NCBI GenBank assembly: GCA_045118335.1 | Contig: JBGUXY010000043.1 | Span: 21,873 to 85,872 of the forward strand | Reading direction: 5' to 3' | DNA length: 64,000 nucleotides | From: W1P20-047 sp045118335 | GTDB taxonomy: Bacteria > Actinomycetota > Coriobacteriia > Coriobacteriales > Eggerthellaceae | Shown: positions 1-9,719 of the stretch, piece after piece | Layout of the letters: each line of letters begins with the position of its first letter | Numbering within the stretch: position 1 is the stretch's first letter | Position numbers and translations under genes: made by a program | Notes under the pieces: generated by a model | The model's database searches: none | The model's input: only the letters and a program-made list of their open reading frames with translations | Told to the model about the DNA's origin: nothing

Positions 1-1
1 T

Positions 2-3000
2 GCCGACGGCTCCATCATCTCCGTGGCGGTAGATGCCGACGTCGGCGCCCTCCCCCGCGAAACCGCCCTGCAGGTCCAATCCGTGGTCGACGGCGAGACA
101 ATCGATGCCGCCAAGGCCGAGGTGGCAAGTCAAGAGGGCGTTCCCGAAGCCGGCATGCAGGCACAGGCCGTTGCAATAGCCTTTACCGATGCCGAGGGCA
201 ACCCCATCTCGCCTGCAACCGATGTTCACGTGGCGCTTGTGGTTCCCGACATGAGCGAACAGAACCAGCTTGCCGTGGTCCATGTAGACGAAGCGGCGGG
301 AGCCCAGCTGATTGATGATATCGAAGCCCATCCCAACCTGGGTGCCGCTTATTTCGACACCTCGACACCTGCGGTATATGCTCTGGTGGGTACGACAATC
401 GAGCAGAACGTCTTGGCCAGCGACGGGAAGAACTACAAAGTTTCCGTGACGTACCGCGCGAATGCAGGCATTCCGGAAAACGCACAGCTTGCCGTCGAGG
501 AAATACTTTCCGAGTCGGTGGGATACGGGCAGCTCAAAGACGATACGGCACAAACCCTGGGCGTTGATGCGACGTCTATATCCTATGCTCGCTTCTTCGA
601 CATCCGCATCGTTGATGGGGATGGCAATGAAGTGCAGCCGGCATCGGGCAGCGCGGTCGAGGTGAAGGTGGAGCTCGCCGACTCGCAGAGCAGCAACTTG
701 AGCGTCGTGCACTTCGGCGATCAAGCCGAAATCGTGGAAAGCGCCTCGCTTGAGGGCACGGTTTCTTTCGAGACGACGGGCTTTTCGGTATACGCGATCG
801 TGGACGCCCCGGAGCCAGCACCGATAGGTGAAGCGCAAGTCGCATCGAGTCTCGACGAACTTGCCGCGGCATTGGCAAGCAACCCGAATGAAGCGTTCTA
901 TCTTTCCGTGACTCGTGGTGGTTCTACCGACAAGTATTTCAAGAACACGCTCAATGCAAAAGATTGCTTCAATCTAAGTGATGGCGATGCTCGGGCGGCG
1001 AGCAAGTGGTATTTCGAATCCGCTGGCAGCAACGGAGCATATCGCATCTACACATATGTAGGTGAGGACAAGAGCTACGTCAAGAACACATCGGGTAATC
1101 TAGTTGGGCTGGTGGAAAACTCGGCGGATGCAACCGTCTTCGATATCAGCCAAGCCGCCGAAGGCCTGTTCTACTTCAAAGTGAAAGGGCAGAACAAGTG
1201 GCTGCAGTACTCCAAAGGTGGCGATGGAATCCGCTTTTGGACCGACAAGAAGGACGCGGGGAATTCCCAGATAAAGATCACGTATGCCTCATCGCTTGCG
1301 ATAGAAGATGACCCCTATGCCCTCGATGGCGTGTCCTACGGCATCGCATATCACAACCAGAGCGCGACGTCTGCGGCTTTGACCGCCAGTGCGCAGACGG
1401 TAAGCGGGCAGCAGCGCTTGCAAGGCCTTGACATGGTCATGCGCCCGGACGTGCTCGACAACGACGGCATCCTGCTCGTCGCCGAGAACAGCGATATCCA
1501 GTTCTGGACGTTCGAGAATGTCGAGGAGGACAACTACCATATCACCACCACAGTCGATGGCGCGAAGGCATACCTCACGATCGATGGCGGCAACGTCACG
1601 CTCGAAGACGCTCCCGACCCTGTCAAATCCCTCATCCACGTTTCGCCGGGTACGGGTGAAAACGCGGGGAAGTGGAGCTTTTCTGCCAACGGCTATGCTT
1701 TGAACCTGCCAGGTGCTGTGGACAAGGGTTTCAACGGTACGTCTGGCACTGGCGCGACCACCTGGATGAACCTGGTCGAGCGTTCCGCGCTCAACGACGA
1801 TGACTTCACGCTCTACAACGCCAAGAAGGTGAGCGTTTCCGATGAAGACAACGTTGGCAATGGGCAGCAAGTCATCGTCTACACACGCGTTTGGAACGAT
1901 GTGAAGAAGCGATACGAGTTCTACGCCGTGGACCATGACGGTTCCCTCGTCTATTGCTACGATGCGGGAGATAGAATCGAGTGGATTGGCAGCAAGGTGA
2001 ATACCGCGCTGTGGGAATTCACGGAATACTACGACGACGACGGCAACCCGAACTTCTACTACGAACTGGAAAACGTCGCATACGGCAATTGCATTGCCCC
2101 GCAAATCCAAGACGGCCAGATACTTTCCGACGATGCAATCGGCGTGAACTTGGATGGACGCCGTTTGGGTAAAAGCTCCACCACCATCGTTGCCTGGGAT
2201 GATTACAACTACGAATACGCAGGACTGAAGGTGGAAGATGGCCACGTCGTGTCGTGCCCGCTATCTGAAGCAGATGAGTTTTATTTCGCCATCGTCAGCC
2301 CGCAGCAAGACCCGCAACATGACGAGCTCACCGAAGTGGATACCATTGACAACAGCCGCTTCGGCATAAGCATGAGCATGATCGATTTCAACAATCCGCT
2401 TACAGGCGGCAGGGACTCCAGGCAAGCGGCGTTCATGGGCTCCGATGGTGGACCGGGCATGCTTTCCACAAACCTTGGGGAAGATGGCTATCCGACAAAC
2501 GCGAGCGGGCAATCCCTTGCGGAGCTGTTTAGTCCCACGTCATCCGATCCCATGACGTCTGCCAACCACCTGTTCCTAACGAGCGTCTACAACGAGAGCG
2601 GATACTTCGAATACGACAGCACGCAGAACTTCGCCCACTTAAACGACGACGGAAACTTCACGGTCTACGACCAGCTCGGTGCGATAACCGGTAACAGCGA
2701 GCACAAGAACACGCGCGAACATGGCCAGTTCATGCCCTACGACGATATCACGGCAGGTGGTTATGCGATTGACAGCAAGGGCAACGTGATCACCAACCGA
2801 ACCGACGTGCTTGGCAACGAGCTTCCCGATTCCAATGCGCGCAAGGGCGAAAGCCTCTATGACTTGGGCAACACGACCACGGTCGATTACTTTTTCGGCA
2901 TGGAGATGTCGGCCAGCTTCACCCAGACCGCAGATGGCAAAGACGCCTGGGGCCACGACATCATCTTCGAGTTCTCGGGCGATGACGACTTCTGGTTCTA

Positions 3001-5602
3001 CGTCGATGGCGAGCTCGTGTTGGATCTGGGCGGCGTTCACTCGGCGCAGGTGGGTAGCGTGAACTTCCGTACTGGCGAGATCGTCAGCTCAAATGGCAAT
3101 TCTACCCTCTACGATACCTTCATGAACAACTACAGGGCCAGGGGAATGTCCGATGCGGACATCGCGAAGAAGCTCGATGGCGACCCGAACGACCCTGAAA
3201 ACTATCCGGGTATCTTCACGACGAACGCCAACGGCCAGCGCGTGTTCAAGGACTACAGCAATCATACGATGCAGATGTATTTCATGGAACGCGGTGCCGG
3301 CGCGTCGAACCTGCACATGCGCTTCAATCTTGCTGCCGTGGAACCTGGGACCTTCATCTTGGACAAGCAGCTTTCGGGAACCGACGAGCCGAATAACAAC
3401 CTCATCGAATTCCCGTATCAGGTTTATTACTTCGACGAAAACGACCTGGACGAGCGAACCCCCATTCTTTTGGGCGAGAAGACGGGCGATAACTACAACG
3501 TGCTCTACGAGGGGACGGTCAACCCCGTTCGCTTCGCCGGATCGTTTACCCCGGCAGGGGGATCGAAGCAATACGAAAACGTGTTCTTCCTGAAACCGGG
3601 GGAGTCGGCTCAAGTGAGGCTGCCGCAAAACGCAGGGCGCTACTACGTCGTGGAATGTGGTGTCAAGCCAGACATCTTTGACCATGTGCTTGTCAACGGT
3701 AACGAGATCGAGGGCTCCTCTGCTGATGGCAGTCGTCTCGATTTCGCAACGGCTCCGGAATCCCTAAAAGACCGGCAGCGGGTCGACTATGTCAACCATG
3801 TGGCAGATGGCGCCATGCGCACGCTGTCGATAACCAAGAAGGTCTACGACACCGATGGGGTGACGCTCATCCACTACCCAGATGACACCACGCCCTTCAG
3901 CTTTCGCTTGTATCTGGGAGATGAAAACGCCGCCTCTGACAACTTGCCCTACGCGAGCATGTATTCCTACCACGTGAAGGATGCGGATGGCAACTATTGC
4001 CGGCGCGATGCGGCTAGCCAGCAGTTCGTCTCGTTAGGCAAAAGCGAATACGAGCTGCTCACAGACGAGGAGAAAGCCCAGGCCACCTTTGTCACCTCGA
4101 TGTATGGCACCATTTCCAAGATTCCCACCGACCATACCGTCGAGGTGCGCAACCTCATCGTGGCAACGCAGTACAAGGTGGAAGAGCGCAGCTCGGAAGT
4201 TCCGAGAGGGTATACGCGTCGCGATGCGGATGGATATGTGCGTACGGACGTGGAGCCGGACCTGCCGAAAAGCTATCCCGTAGCCGGGACTATTCAAGTA
4301 AACGAAGACCCGCAGATCGAGGTGCGCAATCAGGTTGGCTGGGGCTTGACGGCGAAAAAGGTCTGGACCGATAGCGACTTCATGCAAAGCCACGACAGCA
4401 TCTATTTTGCCGTGTACTTGGGTGACGAGCTTGTGGATGGCAGCGTTCGCCAGCTGAAAACGGGCGAGGACGAAATCTATTACTTCTTCGAGGACCTGCG
4501 TGACAACAACGATGTCACTCATAGATTCGATGAGTTCGTCGTCCGCGAGGTCACGATAAGCGAGACGAATCCAAGCGTTGATTCGGATGGCGTGGTCGGC
4601 AACCCGGGCACGGTGACCCCAATCGATGATGGCGGTACTCTCACCATCGGCGGGACGCCTGCAAGGGGGGCGTACCACGCGAATGCCTACACCTACCAGG
4701 TAAGCTACGACGTGGGCGAATCCACTGGCCGCAACGAGAACGTCCGCACCGACACGGTCACGAACTCTCGCCCGGGCATCGAGCTGCACAAGACTGATTT
4801 GGACGGCAACGCCCTTGCCGGTGCAGTGTTCACGCTAAAGGATGCCAATGGCGAGGATGTAGGTGCCGTTTCCTATACTTCGGGTACAGATGGCCTGATC
4901 ACCACCGCCTATGTGCCGCAGGGCACCTACACGCTCGAGGAGACCAAGGCCCCAAGAGGGTATGTGGCTCTCGACGAACCGATGACCATCACGGTGGACG
5001 AGGACGATGGGGTCGAGGTAAGCGGCGTGCCTGACTATCTGTGCACGCTGGACACCGATAATCCCGCCATGTTGGCCACGATCACGGTGAAGGACCGGGC
5101 ATCTGGCTTGCTGGTGCGCAAGGTCGACTCTTCCACCAACCAAGGGCTTTCAGGTGTTCACTTTGCCCTGTACCCTCAGGTGTTCGACACTAGTGGAAGG
5201 CCGCGCAAGGACTACAGCCCAAAACCTGGCTTTGAGGATATCGTGACAGGTAGCAATGGCGTCTTGAGCGGAGTCGACATGGGTTTGGGGCCCGGAACGT
5301 ATTATCTCGAGGAAACGCAGACCTTGCCGGGCTACAACCCCATGGTGGGTGATCTGTGCTTCACCATCGGGGAAAACGGAACCGTGACGGTTGAAGGCGG
5401 CGAACATGCTGGCTGGCTTGAAACGCAAACCGATCCGATTACGAACGTGGTGTCATATGTCATCACGATTCCCAACATTGCGGGAACCGATCTTCCCAGA
5501 ACCGGTGGTGTCGGAACGTTGCCCTTCCTGCTGGGTGGCGTTGCTCTGGTGGTGCTTTCCGTAGCCTGCCTGATGGCAAGGAGGAAGCTAGCCTGCCGCT
5601 AG
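2..5602 (+). CDS. LPXTG-anchored giant surface protein with fibro-slime and SpaA/Cna-B modules (5' truncated by window edge)
   Basis: Cell-wall-anchored surface protein, probably an adhesin or pilin-like stalk. The frame is open to the window edge and a GTG at 23 has no ribosome binding site, so the true N-terminus lies outside; at least 1866 residues are present. Numbering from that GTG, a fibro-slime-type domain sits around residues 860-1110 (acidic GDDDFWFYVDGELVLDLGG core). It is followed by Cna-B/SpaA-like beta modules from about 1250, including clear SpaA repeats near 1585 (GIELHKTDLDGNALAGA) and 1693 (GLLVRKVDSSTNQGLSG), each followed by a YTLEET- or YYLEET-type strand. The C-terminus has the sortase motif LPRTG at 1824-1828, a hydrophobic helix and an ARRKLACR tail. 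The N-terminal third is Asp/Asn/Tyr-rich and not recognised. No sortase gene is in the window. The ligand is unknown. Confidence 0.85.
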   Translation, partial: ADGSIISVAVDADVGALPRETALQVQSVVDGETIDAAKAEVASQEGVPEAGMQAQAVAIAFTDAEGNPISPATDVHVALVVPDMSEQNQLAVVHVDEAAGAQLIDDIEAHPNLGAAYFDTSTPAVYALVGTTIEQNVLASDGKNYKVSVTYRANAGIPENAQLAVEEILSESVGYGQLKDDTAQTLGVDATSISYARFFDIRIVDGDGNEVQPASGSAVEVKVELADSQSSNLSVVHFGDQAEIVESASLEGTVSFETTGFSVYAIVDAPEPAPIGEAQVASSLDELAAALASNPNEAFYLSVTRGGSTDKYFKNTLNAKDCFNLSDGDARAASKWYFESAGSNGAYRIYTYVGEDKSYVKNTSGNLVGLVENSADATVFDISQAAEGLFYFKVKGQNKWLQYSKGGDGIRFWTDKKDAGNSQIKITYASSLAIEDDPYALDGVSYGIAYHNQSATSAALTASAQTVSGQQRLQGLDMVMRPDVLDNDGILLVAENSDIQFWTFENVEEDNYHITTTVDGAKAYLTIDGGNVTLEDAPDPVKSLIHVSPGTGENAGKWSFSANGYALNLPGAVDKGFNGTSGTGATTWMNLVERSALNDDDFTLYNAKKVSVSDEDNVGNGQQVIVYTRVWNDVKKRYEFYAVDHDGSLVYCYDAGDRIEWIGSKVNTALWEFTEYYDDDGNPNFYYELENVAYGNCIAPQIQDGQILSDDAIGVNLDGRRLGKSSTTIVAWDDYNYEYAGLKVEDGHVVSCPLSEADEFYFAIVSPQQDPQHDELTEVDTIDNSRFGISMSMIDFNNPLTGGRDSRQAAFMGSDGGPGMLSTNLGEDGYPTNASGQSLAELFSPTSSDPMTSANHLFLTSVYNESGYFEYDSTQNFAHLNDDGNFTVYDQLGAITGNSEHKNTREHGQFMPYDDITAGGYAIDSKGNVITNRTDVLGNELPDSNARKGESLYDLGNTTTVDYFFGMEMSASFTQTADGKDAWGHDIIFEFSGDDDFWFYVDGELVLDLGGVHSAQVGSVNFRTGEIVSSNGNSTLYDTFMNNYRARGMSDADIAKKLDGDPNDPENYPGIFTTNANGQRVFKDYSNHTMQMYFMERGAGASNLHMRFNLAAVEPGTFILDKQLSGTDEPNNNLIEFPYQVYYFDENDLDERTPILLGEKTGDNYNVLYEGTVNPVRFAGSFTPAGGSKQYENVFFLKPGESAQVRLPQNAGRYYVVECGVKPDIFDHVLVNGNEIEGSSADGSRLDFATAPESLKDRQRVDYVNHVADGAMRTLSITKKVYDTDGVTLIHYPDDTTPFSFRLYLGDENAASDNLPYASMYSYHVKDADGNYCRRDAASQQFVSLGKSEYELLTDEEKAQATFVTSMYGTISKIPTDHTVEVRNLIVATQYKVEERSSEVPRGYTRRDADGYVRTDVEPDLPKSYPVAGTIQVNEDPQIEVRNQVGWGLTAKKVWTDSDFMQSHDSIYFAVYLGDELVDGSVRQLKTGEDEIYYFFEDLRDNNDVTHRFDEFVVREVTISETNPSVDSDGVVGNPGTVTPIDDGGTLTIGGTPARGAYHANAYTYQVSYDVGESTGRNENVRTDTVTNSRPGIELHKTDLDGNALAGAVFTLKDANGEDVGAVSYTSGTDGLITTAYVPQGTYTLEETKAPRGYVALDEPMTITVDEDDGVEVSGVPDYLCTLDTDNPAMLATITVKDRASGLLVRKVDSSTNQGLSGVHFALYPQVFDTSGRPRKDYSPKPGFEDIVTGSNGVLSGVDMGLGPGTYYLEETQTLPGYNPMVGDLCFTIGENGTVTVEGGEHAGWLETQTDPITNVVSYVITIPNIAGTDLPRTGGVGTLPFLLGGVALVVLSVACLMARRKLACR

Positions 5603-5609
5603 AGGGTTC

Positions 5610-5722
5610 CAGGGGGTGCCATTGGGGACACTCCAAACGTCTCACCTCATACAAGCATTTTTGCACTCTTCATATCATAGAAGGAGGTGAGACGTTTGGA
5701 GTGTCCCCAATGGCACCCCCTG
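5610..5722. repeat. Perfect 39-bp inverted repeat (palindromic element, family 1)
   Basis: Positions 5610-5648 are the exact reverse complement of 5684-5722 (39 of 39 bases) around a 35-base loop. The element starts 8 bases after the stop of the surface-protein gene and could end its transcript, although it has no clean T-run and is far longer than a usual terminator. The arms carry a GGGGACACTCC core resembling the GGGAC cores of the elements at 13.0 and 13.5 kb, so I treat it as a dispersed REP-like or MITE-like palindrome. No target-site duplication was identified. Confidence 0.85.
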
Positions 5723-5817
5723 ATTGCGTTCTTTATCGCGATGGGGAAATGAGCCGATATTGCGTTTGTTTCGCCCGATTGGGGCAACTGGGTCGGGCTT
5801 GGCTTACAATGCGCATC

Positions 5818-6339
5818 ATGGCTAACGGACTTACATATTCACGCATTTCCCGCAGTGTCTACGACACGAAGCAGTTTGCCGCCACGCTTGCGCCGTTTCT
5901 GCGTGCAGGTGACATCATCATGCTCAACGGCGACATGGGCGCGGGAAAAACCCAGTTCGTGCAGGGCGTTGCCCAGGGTTTGGGTGTTGCCGCCAACGTG
6001 GTGAGCCCCACGTTCAACATCGTCTTGGAATACGCAGGCGAAGACATGCCGTTGTATCATTTCGACCTGTACCGCCTCGAATCGCGCGACGAGTTGGAGG
6101 ATATCGGTTATTGGGAGATTCTGGAAGGCGACGGCGTGAGCTTCATCGAGTGGGGGAGCAAGTTCCCCCACAGCATGCCGCTCGACTTCTTGGAAGTGTG
6201 CATCGACCAGCAGGATTACGATATGCGTACCATCTGGTGTCTGGCGCATGGGCAGCGTGCGCGGCGCCTGCTGTTCCTGTGGGCTCAAGATTCCGCAGCT
6301 CAGCTCGATCCCGTATCCGATCGCATGCGTAGGGTCTAG
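5818..6339 (+). CDS. tsaE: tRNA threonylcarbamoyladenosine biosynthesis ATPase TsaE
   Basis: P-loop ATPase of the TsaB-TsaD-TsaE complex that makes N6-threonylcarbamoyladenosine (t6A37) in ANN-decoding tRNAs in the cytoplasm. The Walker A motif is GDMGAGKTQF, followed by the family's VVSPTFNIVLEY switch segment and the YHFDLYRLES motif. The chosen ATG gives 173 residues, near the usual 150-160. An in-frame ATG at 5809 and a longer frame back to 5701 exist, but the latter would begin inside the upstream palindrome. A TACAAT box at 5806-5811 could be a -10 for a nearly leaderless transcript; this is weak. The gene sits 2 bases before the TsaB-RimI-TsaD fusion, so partner subunits are adjacent and probably co-transcribed. 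Confidence 0.9.
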   Translation: MANGLTYSRISRSVYDTKQFAATLAPFLRAGDIIMLNGDMGAGKTQFVQGVAQGLGVAANVVSPTFNIVLEYAGEDMPLYHFDLYRLESRDELEDIGYWEILEGDGVSFIEWGSKFPHSMPLDFLEVCIDQQDYDMRTIWCLAHGQRARRLLFLWAQDSAAQLDPVSDRMRRV

Positions 6340-6341
6340 CC

Positions 6342-8795
6342 TTGGATTCTCGACGTTTCATCTTGGTTTTCGACACATCAAACGAGGTCATCGCCATCGG
6401 GCTTGGCCTCTTGGATGCTGCCACGAAAACCATCGCATGCGTGGCTCAATTCAGCGTGCCTGCACGGCGCGCTTCGAACACGCAATTACTCTCGCGCATC
6501 GACGACCTGCTAGGCGAAAACGGCGTCTTGCGCGATGACATCGCCTGTGTGGCTTGCGGGCGCGGGCCGGGCTCGTTTACGGGCGTGCGCATCTGCATGG
6601 CAACGGCCAAGGGCATGGCGCAAGCGCTGGAAGTGCCGCTGCTGGGCGCCTCCACGCTCGATGCCATCGCATGGGGCTTGCAGCTTGCGGGTGTACGTGG
6701 CGAGGCTTTGGTTTTAGCCGATGCCATGCGCAAGGAAGTGTATCCGGTGCACTACGTTCTGGAGGATGCGGGTGTTGTGCGCTGCAATGCCGATGTGGTC
6801 ATAAAGGCGCAGGAGCAAGCGCAGCGTCTGCCCGATTCCGAAACGCTCGTGATTGCGGGTGACGCGCTCGCCAAATATGCCGACCTGTTCGCCCATGCGG
6901 GCACGTTTGCCCCGCAGGAGCTCTGGACTGCGCAGGGCAGCGGGCTGCTTGCTGCGCTGGAGGTTGCTTGGCAGCAGGATCTGGCCGATCCGTTCGATGC
7001 GTTGCGCCACGACCCGGCGCTCCTGCTTCCCGTGTACACGCGTCTATCCGACGCAGAGGAAAACGAGCGCACCCGACTTGCCGATCCGACACCCCGCGAC
7101 CTGCGCACTGGCGTGCAGCATGCAGGACAAGGGCGGGACGGGCAACCGGAAGGGCGCATCAAAGCGTCAGGCGCATCCGGTGCCGCACGTGATGCCGGCT
7201 CTTTTTGCGCCCCGCATGGCGGCTCGCTTGCCGATGCGTCCCGTGTCGTGTACCAGCCGCTCGACGCTTCTCGGGCGCATTGCGTGGCGCAGATGGAATC
7301 GCAGGTCATGGGCACGGATGCCTGGAGCCCTTCGCTCGTGCTCGACGAGCTTGGCCGTAAGGACCGAACGTGGTGGGCAGCGATTGACGCCACATCGGGC
7401 GAGCTTTTGGGATACGCCGGAGGATGGGTGGTCGATGGCGATTTGCAGATCCTGAAAGTGGGCTGCGATTCTGCTTGGCGCAGGATGGGCATCGCGCGCA
7501 ACCTGCTGGGCCGCGTTGCGGCCGATGCGCGCGACCTGGGTGCTCGCACGGCATCGCTGGAGGTGCGCGCATCGAACCGAGGGGCGCAGGCGTTTTATGA
7601 AAACCTGGGGTTCGAGACGCTGGGGAAGCGTCCTCGCTACTATTCCGATGGGGAAGATGCCGTGATCATGGCAGGTCCGCTGCCTCTGATTGCTGCCGAT
7701 GTAGCTGGGATGGAGCTTCTCGTAGATCAGAGCGCGACGTTGGCACAGAGTTCGCAGCGGCCGCTCATCTTGGCCATAGAGTCGTCATGCGACGAAACGG
7801 CTGCGGCCGTGATCGACGGCGCGGGTTCGATTCTGGCCGACACCGTAGCCAGCCAGATCGACTTCCATGCACGCTTCGGCGGCGTTGTTCCCGAAATCGC
7901 CAGCCGCAAGCATGTCGAGGCCATATGCGGGGTAACGCAGGTGTGCTTGGAAAACGCTGCGATGCGCATGGGCGTGCCGCGACTGCGCTGGCGTGACCTC
8001 GATGCCGTCGCCGTCACCTATGCTCCCGGTCTCGTGGGTGCGCTCGTGGTGGGAGTGGCCTTCGCGAAAGGCGCCGCCTGGGCGGCGGATGTGCCCTTCA
8101 TCGGCGTGAATCACCTCGAAGGTCACCTGTACGCGAACAAGATTGCCAATCCCGATATCCAGCCGCCTTTGGTCACCTCACTGGTCTCTGGCGGCAACAC
8201 CATGCTCGTGCACGTGCGCGACTGGGGCGATTACCAGGTGATGGGCGAAACCATCGACGATGCGGTGGGGGAAGCTTTCGACAAGGTTGCCAAGGCGCTT
8301 GGGCTGGGCTACCCTGGCGGTCCGGTCATCTCGCGAAACGCTGCCCAGGGGAATCCCAGCGCTATCGCCTTCCCCCGCGCTATGATGCATTCCGGCGACT
8401 TGCGCTTTTCGCTTTCGGGTCTGAAAACCGCGGTCGTCACCTACATCAACGAAAAGCAGAGGGCCGGGGAACCGCTCAACATCCCCGATGTCTGCGCGAG
8501 CTTCCAGGCGGCGGTTATCGACGTGCAGGTTGCAAAAGCGTGCGCCGCTCTTGACATGACCGGCGCCAAGGAGTTTTGCCTGGGCGGGGGCGTGGCGGCC
8601 AACCGCGAGTTGCGCGAAGCCTACGAGCGCGCTTGCAAGGAACGTGGCGTGACCCTCACCATGCCGCCCATGAGCGCTTGCACCGACAACGCGGCAATGA
8701 TAGCCCTCGTGGCGCTCGACCGGTATCGTCAAGGCAAGTTCTTCGGACTGGATGCCGATGCTTGCGCCCATGCCAACCTGGAAGAGCAGTACTGA
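6342..8795 (+). CDS. tsaD: TsaB-RimI-TsaD triple fusion (t6A synthesis plus ribosomal S18 alanine N-acetyltransferase)
   Basis: An 817-residue fusion of three proteins usually encoded separately. Residues about 1-230 are TsaB (FDTSNEVIAIGLG start, GRGPGSFTGVRI motif), the pseudo-catalytic dimerisation partner. About 300-445 is a GNAT acetyltransferase of the RimI type (WRRMGIARNLLGR acetyl-CoA loop, ASNRGAQAFYENLGFE). About 473-817 is TsaD/Kae1 (ESSCDETAAAV start, metal-binding NHLEGHLYA, C-terminal GGVAANRELRE and CTDNAAMIA). The TsaB-RimI junction, about residues 235-300, is a low-complexity Gly/Ala/Arg-rich linker. Start is TTG, 2 bases after tsaE; the stop overlaps the next ATG. The fusion enforces equal TsaB and TsaD amounts and joins tRNA and ribosomal-protein modification in one chain. 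Confidence 0.92.
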   Translation: MDSRRFILVFDTSNEVIAIGLGLLDAATKTIACVAQFSVPARRASNTQLLSRIDDLLGENGVLRDDIACVACGRGPGSFTGVRICMATAKGMAQALEVPLLGASTLDAIAWGLQLAGVRGEALVLADAMRKEVYPVHYVLEDAGVVRCNADVVIKAQEQAQRLPDSETLVIAGDALAKYADLFAHAGTFAPQELWTAQGSGLLAALEVAWQQDLADPFDALRHDPALLLPVYTRLSDAEENERTRLADPTPRDLRTGVQHAGQGRDGQPEGRIKASGASGAARDAGSFCAPHGGSLADASRVVYQPLDASRAHCVAQMESQVMGTDAWSPSLVLDELGRKDRTWWAAIDATSGELLGYAGGWVVDGDLQILKVGCDSAWRRMGIARNLLGRVAADARDLGARTASLEVRASNRGAQAFYENLGFETLGKRPRYYSDGEDAVIMAGPLPLIAADVAGMELLVDQSATLAQSSQRPLILAIESSCDETAAAVIDGAGSILADTVASQIDFHARFGGVVPEIASRKHVEAICGVTQVCLENAAMRMGVPRLRWRDLDAVAVTYAPGLVGALVVGVAFAKGAAWAADVPFIGVNHLEGHLYANKIANPDIQPPLVTSLVSGGNTMLVHVRDWGDYQVMGETIDDAVGEAFDKVAKALGLGYPGGPVISRNAAQGNPSAIAFPRAMMHSGDLRFSLSGLKTAVVTYINEKQRAGEPLNIPDVCASFQAAVIDVQVAKACAALDMTGAKEFCLGGGVAANRELREAYERACKERGVTLTMPPMSACTDNAAMIALVALDRYRQGKFFGLDADACAHANLEEQY

Positions 8796-9550
8796 TGAGC
8801 CATTGCGCTTCGTCCACCGTCGACACGGAAACCGGCCAGGCCGCCCCGGCTAGCATATCCGAGCAACGCGTGAAGGGAATATTCACCGAAATCGCCGGGC
8901 AGTACGAACGGTTCAACCATGCTTCGAGCTTCGGGCAAGACCGCAGGTGGCTGAACAAGCTCGTGGACGTGGCTCCCATCACATCGCGCTCGAGCGTGCT
9001 CGACGTGGCGGGCGGCACGGGCGAGGTGACCTTCGCCGTATGCAGGCGCAAACCGCCTGCCTCCGTGCTGCTCACCGATTACACGCCGGCGATGCTGGAC
9101 GTGGCGCGCGAGCGCTTGGCGCGTGGCGATGCGCACGGCGTGCCCGTGGAAACGCAGATCGTCGACGCTCAGAACATGCCCTTGGAAAACGACCGGTTCG
9201 ACGTGGTGACCATGGCCTACGGCATCCGCAACATGCCCGATCGCCCTGCGGCATTGCGCGAGATCCACCGCGTGCTCAAGCCGGGAGGCACGGCATGCAT
9301 CTTGGAGTTCTCAACGCCATCGCTGCCACCCGCGCGCGCCTTCCACAGCTTCTACCTGCGGTTCGGCATCCCGGCATGGGGCCAGCATTTCACCGGCAAG
9401 CGAAAAGACTTCGTCTACCTGGCTCGTTCCATCAAGGCGTTTCCCCGGCAGGAAGATTTCTCGCAGATGCTTCGCGATGCCGGTTTCTCCAGCGTGACCT
9501 ACGAAAACCTATCGTTTGGGGCTGTCGCCATCCACATTGCGGTAAAGTGA
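8795..9550 (+). CDS. menG: Demethylmenaquinone methyltransferase MenG/UbiE
   Basis: SAM-dependent C-methyltransferase for the last step of menaquinone synthesis, acting at the inner face of the membrane. The ATG overlaps the preceding TGA (ATGA-type coupling), giving 251 residues. UbiE/MenG hallmarks are the N-terminal FTEIAGQYERFNHASSFGQDR region, SAM motif I VLDVAGGTGEVTF, the MAYGIRNMPDR signature and HRVLKPGG. Co-location with t6A genes looks like a compact housekeeping operon rather than a functional link. Menaquinone fits the anaerobic respiratory lifestyle suggested by the flavoprotein reductase at 57.8 kb. Regiospecificity (C2 of demethylmenaquinone versus another ring position) cannot be read from sequence. 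Confidence 0.92.
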   Translation: MSHCASSTVDTETGQAAPASISEQRVKGIFTEIAGQYERFNHASSFGQDRRWLNKLVDVAPITSRSSVLDVAGGTGEVTFAVCRRKPPASVLLTDYTPAMLDVARERLARGDAHGVPVETQIVDAQNMPLENDRFDVVTMAYGIRNMPDRPAALREIHRVLKPGGTACILEFSTPSLPPARAFHSFYLRFGIPAWGQHFTGKRKDFVYLARSIKAFPRQEDFSQMLRDAGFSSVTYENLSFGAVAIHIAVK

Positions 9551-9554
9551 TGAG

Positions 9555-9603
9555 TCGTGCCTGAAGAGTCAGCTGCCCGTAGCTGGCTGACTCATCGTAG
9601 CTG
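9555..9603. repeat. Short palindromic repeat, family 2, copy 1 (possible terminator)
   Basis: Arms 9566-9573 and 9586-9593 (GAGTCAGC/GCTGACTC) form an 8-bp stem with a 12-base loop just after menG. The same GAGTCAGCTGCCCG core occurs inverted at 56.45 kb, and both copies are followed by CTGACTC plus a GTAGCT tail, so this is a repeated element, not just a hairpin. It may end the tsaE-menG transcript, but lacks a T-run. The rest of the 9551-9719 gap holds only a weak TATTAT (-10-like) at 9684-9689 with no good -35, and a strong AGGAGG ribosome binding site for the next gene. Confidence 0.5.
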
Positions 9604-9719
9604 TCACGCTTCCGCTTCTCCTGCTTGCGAGCTGCACTCGCGTTGAAACGGTGTGCATTGAAGCGAGCGTGAACGAGCAATGCTATTATGGTGGGCACGT
9701 GTGATTACAGGAGGTAGAA

